From: JADHMP01 sp016779985
GTDB taxonomy: Bacteria; Bacteroidota; Bacteroidia; Flavobacteriales; Flavobacteriaceae
Reading direction: 5' to 3'
Assembly (NCBI GenBank): GCA_016779985.1
Contig: JADHMP010000013.1
Location: forward strand, 1 to 57,166
DNA length: 57,166 nucleotides
In this document: one piece after another, positions 1-7,630 of the stretch
Layout: every line of letters begins with the position of its first letter
How positions within the stretch are numbered: position 1 is the first letter of the stretch
Notes under the pieces: model-generated
Told to the model about the DNA's origin: nothing
The model's input: only the letters and a program-made list of their open reading frames with translations
Database searches by the model: none
Position numbers and translations under genes: made by a program

Positions 1-65
1 TTGATGCTTACTACAAAATTTAACGATTTACTCATTTTTTAAAATTTAGATTTAACAATTTTTAC

Positions 66-84
66 TTGCACACTATTTGCACAC
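66..84. repeat. Short direct repeat TTGCACAC, 11-bp period
   Basis: The octamer TTGCACAC occurs at 66-73 and again at 77-84, so the two copies start 11 bases apart, about one helical turn. It lies in a non-coding AT-rich stretch just upstream of the tRNA remnant. The spacing would suit a dimeric DNA-binding protein or a recombinase arm site, but nothing else in the sequence supports a function and chance is possible. Confidence 0.3.
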
Positions 85-210
85 AACTATTGAGTAAAAC
101 TAGGATAGAGTAGTAAAAACAGAAAGAGATTGAATGTCTAATTTACTGTTATACAACACATTAGTGAATTTTGTAAAGGATTAGGAAATTATTCTTTTGA
201 TTACGGCTCA

Positions 211-242
211 AGAGGTTAGAGGTTTGAATCCTCTCGAGGTCA
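211..242 (+). other. 3' fragment of a tRNA gene (candidate att site)
   Basis: Positions 218-234 form a T-arm: stem AGAGG (218-222), loop TTTGAAT, stem CCTCT (230-234). It is followed by a seven-base acceptor-like strand CGAGGTC (235-241) and a discriminator A. The matching 5' acceptor strand (GACCTCG) is absent from the preceding 100 bases, and no D-arm is visible, so the gene is not intact. A 3' tRNA end without its 5' part is the typical scar left where an element integrates into a tRNA 3' end. No second copy of this sequence was seen elsewhere in the window. The tRNA identity cannot be read because the anticodon arm is missing. Confidence 0.6.
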
Positions 243-243
243 C

Positions 244-277
244 AAAAAAAGGGACTACTTTTTATAGTCCCTTTTTT
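244..277. terminator. Strong bidirectional intrinsic terminator
   Basis: A tract of seven A, perfect stem GGGACTA (251-257) with TAGTCCC (265-271), a seven-base loop, then six T. The structure is symmetrical, so it can end transcription from either side. On the plus strand it sits exactly where a tRNA terminator would, directly behind the tRNA fragment. On the minus strand it lies about 25 bases past the stop of the lipoprotein gene that ends at 301. Confidence 0.85.
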
Positions 278-300
278 AGTTATTCAATAATACTGCTTGA

Positions 301-822
301 CTAATTCGAATCAGCTGCTGCCATTTTTTCTTGATATAAACCAGCTTCTGCCATCAATTCTTTTGGGTCCATATAACATTTTGTACTAACAATTTTATCA
401 CCCTCCCATTGCCACCAACAGTGAAAAGTAGTTTCCATTATATCGCCTGTAATTTTAGATTTACCAGACCAATCAGACCATTGGTTGGTATAGATCTCTC
501 CATTATTGTAATACATAGTCGTTACGGTAGGATTCACATGTTCAATATTGTCATAAAGAACAGAATGAAAATTATAGCCATCTATGGTCTCATTCACAGT
601 ATATTCAACGTTATTGAAATAGTGCTTCCCATCAGTAGTAAAATATTCTTTTGCTAATTCAAACGTGCCAGCCCTATATGCTGCGGCAAGTTTTTCAACA
701 ATAGCTGTTTTTTCGTCACCTTGGCTGATGGTTCCGCTCATGGGAGAAGGATCGATTTTAACACCACTCTCGCAAGCAATGAAGAGGCTTATGCTAAATA
801 AAAATAAGATAGTTTTTTTCAT
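301..822 (-). CDS. NTF2/SnoaL-like lipoprotein
   Basis: A 173-residue protein with a short export signal and lipobox (LFIAC, Cys17), so it is expected to be a lipidated envelope protein. The mature part (about 37-150) has the helical start followed by aromatic-rich beta strands (FHCWWQWEGDKIVSTKCYMD) typical of the SnoaL/NTF2-like fold, a cone-shaped pocket used by many unrelated enzymes and binding proteins. No catalytic set is recognisable, so substrate and role are unknown. It stands alone, convergent with the tRNA remnant and divergent from the tube gene at 968, with 145 bases between the two starts. Membership of the injection-system cluster is uncertain. Confidence 0.75.
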   Translation of the reverse strand: MKKTILFLFSISLFIACESGVKIDPSPMSGTISQGDEKTAIVEKLAAAYRAGTFELAKEYFTTDGKHYFNNVEYTVNETIDGYNFHSVLYDNIEHVNPTVTTMYYNNGEIYTNQWSDWSGKSKITGDIMETTFHCWWQWEGDKIVSTKCYMDPKELMAEAGLYQEKMAAADSN

Positions 823-967
823 TTTTTTATTATTGTTTATGGTTGAACTTTATTAGATATAGTATTCGGTCATGTAAATTAAGAATATTTTTTATTTTTT
901 CATAGTGAAGTCATTTTTTTGTAATTTTCCAATGATCAATATGAAAAATCATAAAACCTAATTCAAT

Positions 968-1435
968 ATGGCAACACCAGTTCCTGGAACAGGAGGAGAA
1001 CAGGATCAGTTTTGGCCCATGCCAAAATATTACTTTTCAGTAGATATTGGAGATTTGACAGATATCTCTTTTCAAGACGTTGCAGGAATTGATATTGAAG
1101 CAGATGTTATAGAATACAGGCATGGTAATAGTCCAGATCATGGGACAATCATTATGCCAGGGATAAAAAAATCGGGGGACATCACTCTCAAAAAGGGAAC
1201 TTTTGCCAATGACGACTTATTGATTGATCAGTTTTCTAAAATTTCTCTCAACACTTACGAAAGGATCACCATAGTGATACGATTATTAGATGAAACAGGA
1301 ACGCCTAGAATGAGTTGGACTTTTAACAATGCGTTTCCTAAGCAAATCACAGGAACTGATCTCAATTCAACGGCCTCTGAAGTTTCTATTGAGACCATTG
1401 TATTTTCTCACCAAGGTTTTGTTCAAGAAGTGTAG
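968..1435 (+). CDS. CIS inner-tube protein, second copy (gp19/Afp1-like)
   Basis: A 155-residue protein of the T4 gp19-like tube family, whose hexameric rings stack into the inner tube that the sheath drives into a target. It is clearly related to the tube gene at 35842-36312: the starts (TGGEQDQFWP), the centre (VIEYRHGNSP) and the region LNTY.R.T.VIRLLDET.TPRM.WT match, with identity near 60% by eye. Unlike that copy, it lies 34 kb from the structural operon, on the opposite strand, directly before a DUF4157 cargo-type protein (63 bases apart). It could be an alternative tube subunit, a cargo-specific tube segment, or a duplicate that moved with the effector. Fold assignment is secure; special role is inference. 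Confidence 0.9.
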   Translation: MATPVPGTGGEQDQFWPMPKYYFSVDIGDLTDISFQDVAGIDIEADVIEYRHGNSPDHGTIIMPGIKKSGDITLKKGTFANDDLLIDQFSKISLNTYERITIVIRLLDETGTPRMSWTFNNAFPKQITGTDLNSTASEVSIETIVFSHQGFVQEV

Positions 1436-1498
1436 AAAATATATTTCATTATGTTAAATCTATTTTTTATTTATCTATATTTAATAAAAATTCACTAA

Positions 1499-3298
1499 AT
1501 GTCTTTAGCAATTGATAACAGAAATTCTAATAAGAAAGTTTCAAACAAAAATAACTCTTCTGAGACTACTAAATATCCGGCTGAATCATATGCATCTAAA
1601 GATTTTTTACAATCTTATCAGCTAAAAGCAAACTCAAGTAAAAAGCAAACTCAATTAGCAGTTCTTCAAAAAAAAGCTAATAATACTGGTCTTCCAGAAA
1701 ATGTAAAAAATAATACCGAATCTATTTCTGGGATTTCGTTAGATGATGTTAAAGTTAATTATAACTCTAACAAACCGGCCCAACTAAATGCTCACGCATA
1801 TGCCGAAGGATCAAATATTCATGTGGCACCAGGCCAGGAAAAACATATTGGTCACGAAGCGTGGCATGTTGTCCAACAAAAGCAAGGGCGAGTCAAACCA
1901 ACCACTGAAGTAGGAGGTGTTCCTATTAATGATAATAAGTCGCTTGAAAGTGAAGCGGATAAAATGGGAGAACAAACCTCAAAAGAGAATACTTCTAAAA
2001 ATAAAATACAGTTAAAAGAAAAAAGTAAGGGAAATTCAGTAGTACAGCTAGCCCCAGATTCACAAGAAGCAATGACCGGTGGTCTTACAATTGCTCAGCG
2101 AAAAGCTAAATTGGCTTTAGCCGGTCTTACAGATGGACCTAAAATTTTGAAGAAAGCTGGAATATTTAATGAAGAAGAAGCAAAAGAAGCCGAAAAGTCC
2201 ATAAGCGATAATGCAGCAGAAGAAGCAGCAGAAGAAGCAGCAGTAGCTAAGCAAGAGGCTTCAAATGAAATTCTTCAAGATGGAAAAGACAGTGACCAAG
2301 AAAATCAAGGTTCTGAAATATCCGAACCTGTGCCATCTTTGCCCGTAAAACCGAAAGATACTCCTGAATTAAAGACACCAGATATACAAACCATAATTGA
2401 TCACACTGATAAAAATGGCGAAATAAAAGTTGGAGATGATGGTGGAGAAGTTGTAATTAACAAAAAGAAGGCTGGATCAACACAACAAACTGCTGCGATG
2501 ATTAAAAGTGGTCCAAAAGTTGCAGGTGAGGCTAAAAATGTTGCAGAATCAGTTATGTCAATCCACAAAGCTATTGAAAATAATAATGTAAAAGATACCA
2601 AAAAAAATGTCGAAGAAATGTCTAAGGGAACCAACGAGACAGTAGAAAAAATGGGTGGTCCTCTGGCTGGTAAACTATTTTTCCTATGGACTAAATTCCT
2701 CGCTCCAATAAAAGCTATGGGGGAGGCGGCCATCAGTCTTAAAACCAAAATAGCGGAAAGAAAAGTTTTCAAAGATGCTGCAGATGCTACAGATGGGTCT
2801 ATGAAAGACGTTAATAGTCTAGAACCAAGTAACTTTAAAAAAATTATCGATTACGCAATAAATAAAGTTTTGAAGGGAATAGTTACTCAAGTTGCGAAGT
2901 TTGCGTATAATTTGACCAAATTAATAAATAACTTCTTATTGATCTTTCCATCGATAGCCACAGGATTTGCTGCTATTTTGCAAACTGGTATGACAATTTT
3001 TGAGGGGGTTTTGTCTGCAGGAAGCCTGCTTAAAAAAGGGTATCAATTTTTTAGAGGTCAAAATAAAGAAAAAAATGCGAAAAAGTTGTTAGACCTTGTT
3101 TACAGAGGGGATAAAAAGGCGGAAGCGCTTTTATTTAAACTAGATATTTATAAACAAATTAAGAAGGATACACCTGGCGAACAACAACCTTCAACACCAG
3201 ATGAACTTGGTACACTTTTAAGAAAGTATAATAGTGGGGAAACTAAAAAGAAAATTATAGATTATCTTGCAAAAAGTATGACTGGTGTAGGAGTTTAA
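1499..3298 (+). CDS. DUF4157 (HExxH) CIS-associated cargo-type protein
   Basis: A 599-residue protein. After a polar, Asn/Lys-rich leader (1-60) comes a DUF4157 domain (about 65-150) with the zinc-protease signature GHEAWHVVQQ (H119, E120, H123). In published surveys DUF4157 is among the domains most enriched in extracellular CIS loci, often at the N-terminus of toxins, where it may act in loading or self-processing. The middle (210-350) is acidic and low complexity with Ala/Glu runs. The C-terminal third has hydrophobic helices around 465-515 (KLINNFLLIFPSIATGFAAI) and a Lys-rich end. No known toxin fold is recognised there; the hydrophobic helices would suit a membrane-active region, but that is a guess. 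It follows the second tube gene and has no signal peptide, as expected for tube-delivered cargo. Confidence 0.75.
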   Translation: MSLAIDNRNSNKKVSNKNNSSETTKYPAESYASKDFLQSYQLKANSSKKQTQLAVLQKKANNTGLPENVKNNTESISGISLDDVKVNYNSNKPAQLNAHAYAEGSNIHVAPGQEKHIGHEAWHVVQQKQGRVKPTTEVGGVPINDNKSLESEADKMGEQTSKENTSKNKIQLKEKSKGNSVVQLAPDSQEAMTGGLTIAQRKAKLALAGLTDGPKILKKAGIFNEEEAKEAEKSISDNAAEEAAEEAAVAKQEASNEILQDGKDSDQENQGSEISEPVPSLPVKPKDTPELKTPDIQTIIDHTDKNGEIKVGDDGGEVVINKKKAGSTQQTAAMIKSGPKVAGEAKNVAESVMSIHKAIENNNVKDTKKNVEEMSKGTNETVEKMGGPLAGKLFFLWTKFLAPIKAMGEAAISLKTKIAERKVFKDAADATDGSMKDVNSLEPSNFKKIIDYAINKVLKGIVTQVAKFAYNLTKLINNFLLIFPSIATGFAAILQTGMTIFEGVLSAGSLLKKGYQFFRGQNKEKNAKKLLDLVYRGDKKAEALLFKLDIYKQIKKDTPGEQQPSTPDELGTLLRKYNSGETKKKIIDYLAKSMTGVGV

Positions 3299-3307
3299 TT
3301 CACTAAG

Positions 3308-4039
3308 ATGTATTCATCACTTCAAAAACCTTTACAGAGATTATTTAACAATAGTAAAAAACTGGGGTACAGAATTGAAATATTTATCCAACTATTAATT
3401 GTAATTTCAATTATAAATTTCACAGTTCAAACCTTACCAGATAAAAATTTCGTCCTTCAAAAATACCTAAATTCAATTGAAATAATCTGCGTCTTTTTTT
3501 TTTCTTTAGAGTATTTATTGCGTTTAATTGCTTCAAAAAAACCACTAAAATTTATTTTTAGTTTTTTTGGTATTGTTGATCTTTTAGCCATTTTACCCTT
3601 TTATTTAACACTTGGAACTGATCTGAAATCGCTTAGAGCTGTAAGATTATTTAGGCTTTTGAGATTATTGAAATTTTTACGTTATGGCGATACATTAAAA
3701 AATCTTAAACAATCTTTTGATAATGTAAAAAAAGAATTAATACTATTTTCAGCTGCCACGCTTCTTCTTATTTATTTTTCATCTGTTGGAATTTATTTTT
3801 TTGAAAATGAAGCACAACCTGATGCTTTTTCATCTGTGTTTAGTGCTATGTGGTGGTCTGTGGCAACTCTTACTACGGTGGGCTATGGTGACATTTATCC
3901 AATAACTACGGGTGGTAAAATATTTTCTACTTTTATAGTGTTTATAGGTTTAGGTTTAGTGGCTGTGCCAACAGGTCTTATTGCTTCTTCACTCACACAA
4001 GCACTAAATAAAAAATCAAGCGATAAGGATTTTGAGTGA
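3308..4039 (+). CDS. Voltage-gated potassium channel
   Basis: A 243-residue six-helix channel subunit. Helices S1-S3 lie within about 20-100, and S4 is a classic voltage sensor with Arg every third residue (RAVRLFRLLRLLKFLR, about 110-125). The pore loop carries the K+ selectivity filter TTVGYGD (about 190), followed by S6. The short polar tail has no RCK or cyclic-nucleotide domain. The start is nine bases after the DUF4157 stop, and its own stop overlaps the start of the helicase gene, so it belongs to this operon. It is paralogous to the channel at 53352-54059; both share ENEAQPDAFSS before the pore. A channel gene inside an injection-system operon is unexpected; it might adjust membrane potential, or form part of a toxic output. 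Confidence 0.85.
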   Translation: MYSSLQKPLQRLFNNSKKLGYRIEIFIQLLIVISIINFTVQTLPDKNFVLQKYLNSIEIICVFFFSLEYLLRLIASKKPLKFIFSFFGIVDLLAILPFYLTLGTDLKSLRAVRLFRLLRLLKFLRYGDTLKNLKQSFDNVKKELILFSAATLLLIYFSSVGIYFFENEAQPDAFSSVFSAMWWSVATLTTVGYGDIYPITTGGKIFSTFIVFIGLGLVAVPTGLIASSLTQALNKKSSDKDFE

Positions 4040-7000
4040 TTTTGCTGATCAGTTTTCATTGATTAACACCCTGCAAAATCAGTTGATTGAAATCAACCAA
4101 AGATCAATATTTGTCAACGCCTTACCACGAAAAAGCAGAAGTAAAATTGATCTCATCAACTTAGTAGATAATCACCCTATCTATTCAAGCAATCAGTTGA
4201 TTGAGGATTTAGTTGAACTACGCCCCTTTTCTATTAAATTTTCAGTTGATAAAAGTCACCCAGAAGCAGCTAAAAGAGAGCGTATCTTATATAACCTAGC
4301 CCGGAAAGCTTCAATATACAAGTATGAATTCAATATGGAACCACTTGGCATTGGCTATCCTCTACTCAAATTTCCTAATCATAAAAATAATTCCTTTCAA
4401 TATATTCCCATTTTTATTTGGGAAATAAATTTTAAAGCAGCACTATATAAAGCAAAATCTTTACAGCTTATTCATCCAGAAAATGCATCAGTCTATCTCA
4501 ACCCTTCTTTACTTAAGATAGTAGGCTTAAAGCAACAACTTGGACTCACAGAAGAGCAAATAAAAAATGAAATTATCGATTCTAGAGAACTCAAAAGTTT
4601 GCTAGCTTATTTTAAAATACATTCTTCATCCATTTTTTCTTCTCAAAAATTAGAACGTTTACCCCTTGAAAGTCCTTCATTGAAGACTGCTGTTGAAACT
4701 GAAAATATTGAGTTTGCTTTAGTAAATAATGGGGTGTTGGGCATGTATATTGATGCCAAAGAATCGCTCATGCAGGACTATAAACAACTGATGGAGGAAA
4801 CAATACCTGTGCATTTTTCAAAACCTATGCTAGGAAAAAATGAAGTGTTTTCTGGTCTGCTCTTAGACCATTCCCAACAAAGTGTTATTCGAGCCATGAA
4901 TACAGAAAAAAAGATTCTCATTCATGGCCCCCCTGGTACGGGAAAAAGCATGACTCTAACTGCAGCACTTCTTTATTCATTAAGCAAAGGGCAACATTGC
5001 CTGGTCGTTTGTGAAAAAATAACTGCTATGGATGTTATCTTTCAAAATTTGGTTGAAAAGGGTTTTGGGGCTTTTTGTGTCAAACTTCTCAATGCAACAA
5101 AAGACAGACGTGGCCTTGTTAATAAAGCCAGAAACCTCATTTTAGAGAGTGCTAAAGAAAATGAGTTGTTTTCAAAAACAGCTATTAAATCTCCTTCTTG
5201 GTTTGATTTAGCAAAACAAAATCAAATTGTTGAAGAAAATAAAAAAGAGCTTTTCAACTACATAGACAACGTGGCTAAAGTAAAACGGGGGCTAGAAAAA
5301 AAAATCTTACAACAAGAGCTCGCTACCTATAATGATATAGTCATTAAATTGTTTTCTATAAAAAATCAGACTTCTTCTAATCAGCTCAAATTGAATCCAA
5401 AAAATTTTAGTTTTAATGCTAATGAATGGAAGAAAATAGAAGCACTTTTTGAATATTTAAACAATTTTAAGAGTAAACACTTTAATCCTTACCTCACTTT
5501 TTTAAAAAACATTGACCAACAATGTCTCCAAAATTCTAAAAAGGATAATTTTTTGACCAGTTGCAAGGAGATAGGGTCAACGTATTTAAACTTGATAGAA
5601 GGGCTTATTGTTGATTTCAAATTAGTTTACAAAAATTTAAATTCCTTCGAAATCAAATATTTAAATTTTATTCCTAACAACGATCCTAAAATAAATCAAA
5701 AGATAAGGTTGCTTAAAGAACTAAAACAAAACCTTGCTACGGAAGGCTTGCTAAAGACTCGCTTTTTTAATGACTTAAATGGCTTTTCACCCTTAGATCA
5801 ACTTATTCAACTAAAAGAGCAAATTGAGGCTTTGAATAGCATGGAAAGCTATTTTACTCCTCTTAATGAGTATTATGAGATTATAGAAAAAAAGAGTGCA
5901 CAACTTCAGACATTGGCAGAACCCTTTTTTAGTTCAGAAACCTTTATGGCTGATTTTATGGTTTGGTATTTCAATATCCTTTTGAGCAATTCACATGTCA
6001 GTAATTTTGAATTGTCTGAAAATCAAAAAGAAAAAAATGAAATGCTTGAAAAGCACGAGTTTATAAATGAACATTTGCTTTTAACAACTCAATCAGAACT
6101 TGTAAAACGGCGAAAAAAAAGCATTTTAGCCTTTAAAAGAAAACACGTAGAACAAACAATAGAGCAATTTTTTTCTAAAAGAAGTGGCTCCAATAGAACC
6201 AAGAAATCACTAAGAGACATTGCGCAACATCCCTCAAAAATTCTCTATGATTTTTTTCCAATCATGTTTGTAAATCCAACAACAGCAGCTCAACTTTTTC
6301 CTATGGAAAGGGGGTTTTTTGATGTTGTTCTTTTTGATGAAGCCAGCCAAATTCGTCTTGAGGACAGCTATAGCATTTTATTGCGTGGAAAGCAACAACT
6401 TGTGGCAGGTGATCACAAGCAACTTTCTCCCTCCAATTATTTTAAACCCCAACTAAAATCGATTTCGAAAAAGGAGCCAACACCACTACCCGAATCTCTG
6501 TTTTTCTATTGTCAAAGCATCCCATTCAAAGACTTCTATTTAGATGTTCACTATCGCTCTCAAAACCCCGATTTGATACAATTTTCAAATCATGCCTTTT
6601 ATAGCCAACGGTTGATGCCTATGCCTGCGAAAAAAAAATATACTGCTATTGAGTTTTTTAATGTAGAAGGAAACTTCATCAATAGAACCAACAAACGGGA
6701 GGCTGAAAAAATTGTTGATTATTTAGAAAAAAAAGTGGCTTCAAAACGATCCATTGGAGTTGCCACTTTTAGCCTTTCTCAACAGGATGCTATTTTAAAT
6801 CTCATTGATAAAAGAACTCGAAAAAACCCTTCCTTTTCAAGAAAAATGAAAGCCCTAAAAAAAAGAGGTTTTTTTGTTAAAAACCTTGAAAATATTCAAG
6901 GTGAAGAGCGAGATTTAATTCTAATCTCATCTACCTATGGAAGAGGAAAAGACAACAAATTTCGAGCTTTTTTGGGGCAAATCAATAACAGTCTGAGGGG

Positions 7001-7565
7001 AAAGAAAATGCTTAATGTTCTTGTGACAAGAGCAAAAATTAAAATGGTAATTTTCAATTCGGTCCCTCTAGATATTTTAGAAAAGTATAAACTTTATCTC
7101 GAGAATGAAGGTCTTCAGGGCAAAGCTCTCTTCTATACCTATTTGAGCTATGCTAAAGCAGTTAATGATAACAATCATGAAATGATTACGTCAATATTGC
7201 ATGATCTGGCTAAGGAAAAGAGAGTTGATTTTGATAACCAGCAAGATCAAAGAAAGCTCAACAAATTCAACAGCTATCTTGTTGATGAGCTCCATAAAGA
7301 AAATATTAAAATAGCAACGTTTACCACAAATTTTAAACTGGGTGGTTTTAATTATGATCTTTTATTACAATTGAGTAGAAAGAAAAAGCTTTTACTAGAT
7401 CTCAATGGAAAATTAGGAGCGAATCCATTGGAAGACTTTTTATTTGATCTGCAGAAAAAAAAAGTAGCAACACAACAAGGATATATTTACTACCGATTAT
7501 GGGTTTCAAATCTTTTCAATAGCAATTCACTGGAATTAAAAAAAATCAAATCTATTTTAGGTTAA
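4032..7565 (+). CDS. SF1 helicase/ATPase with C-terminal nuclease-like domain
   Basis: A 1177-residue superfamily-I (UPF1/DNA2-type) helicase. The N-terminal 270 residues resemble DUF4011 regions of large SF1 proteins. Visible motifs are Walker A GPPGTGKS (299-306), motif II LFDEASQI (about 767-774), motif III GDHKQLSPSN, motif IV/V area VHYRSQNPD and NIQGEERDLILIS, and motif VI LNVLVTRAK. About 450 residues of mostly helical insert separate Walker A from motif II. Near the C-terminus GGFNYDLLL (D1108) followed by LLLDLNG (D1123, N1125) has the pattern of a Vsr/PD-(D/E)xK fold, though the usual acidic residues are partly replaced. The start is TTG, overlapping the channel stop by eight bases. 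This architecture is common in phage-defence islands, but no specific system can be named from it. Confidence 0.85.
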   Translation: MSDFADQFSLINTLQNQLIEINQRSIFVNALPRKSRSKIDLINLVDNHPIYSSNQLIEDLVELRPFSIKFSVDKSHPEAAKRERILYNLARKASIYKYEFNMEPLGIGYPLLKFPNHKNNSFQYIPIFIWEINFKAALYKAKSLQLIHPENASVYLNPSLLKIVGLKQQLGLTEEQIKNEIIDSRELKSLLAYFKIHSSSIFSSQKLERLPLESPSLKTAVETENIEFALVNNGVLGMYIDAKESLMQDYKQLMEETIPVHFSKPMLGKNEVFSGLLLDHSQQSVIRAMNTEKKILIHGPPGTGKSMTLTAALLYSLSKGQHCLVVCEKITAMDVIFQNLVEKGFGAFCVKLLNATKDRRGLVNKARNLILESAKENELFSKTAIKSPSWFDLAKQNQIVEENKKELFNYIDNVAKVKRGLEKKILQQELATYNDIVIKLFSIKNQTSSNQLKLNPKNFSFNANEWKKIEALFEYLNNFKSKHFNPYLTFLKNIDQQCLQNSKKDNFLTSCKEIGSTYLNLIEGLIVDFKLVYKNLNSFEIKYLNFIPNNDPKINQKIRLLKELKQNLATEGLLKTRFFNDLNGFSPLDQLIQLKEQIEALNSMESYFTPLNEYYEIIEKKSAQLQTLAEPFFSSETFMADFMVWYFNILLSNSHVSNFELSENQKEKNEMLEKHEFINEHLLLTTQSELVKRRKKSILAFKRKHVEQTIEQFFSKRSGSNRTKKSLRDIAQHPSKILYDFFPIMFVNPTTAAQLFPMERGFFDVVLFDEASQIRLEDSYSILLRGKQQLVAGDHKQLSPSNYFKPQLKSISKKEPTPLPESLFFYCQSIPFKDFYLDVHYRSQNPDLIQFSNHAFYSQRLMPMPAKKKYTAIEFFNVEGNFINRTNKREAEKIVDYLEKKVASKRSIGVATFSLSQQDAILNLIDKRTRKNPSFSRKMKALKKRGFFVKNLENIQGEERDLILISSTYGRGKDNKFRAFLGQINNSLRGKKMLNVLVTRAKIKMVIFNSVPLDILEKYKLYLENEGLQGKALFYTYLSYAKAVNDNNHEMITSILHDLAKEKRVDFDNQQDQRKLNKFNSYLVDELHKENIKIATFTTNFKLGGFNYDLLLQLSRKKKLLLDLNGKLGANPLEDFLFDLQKKKVATQQGYIYYRLWVSNLFNSNSLELKKIKSILG

Positions 7566-7630
7566 AGGGGTAAATACAAATATTTAAATTATTACATTAG
7601 CGTGAGAATTACTATAAACCAATAAGAGGT

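Noticed and set aside
1..42. 3' end of a coding region entering from the left edge
   Set aside because: One frame stays open for 13 codons before TAA, which is far too short in AT-rich DNA to support a gene.
155..242. A complete tRNA gene
   Set aside because: Only the T-arm and 3' acceptor strand can be drawn. The complementary 5' acceptor strand and D-arm are absent upstream.
409..856. Plus-strand open frames across the lipoprotein gene
   Set aside because: They are antisense to a protein with a proper lipoprotein signal and show no domain features.
2401..2772. Minus-strand open frame inside the DUF4157 gene
   Set aside because: It is an antisense shadow with a composition of low-complexity Ser/Phe and no start context; the plus-strand gene is clear.
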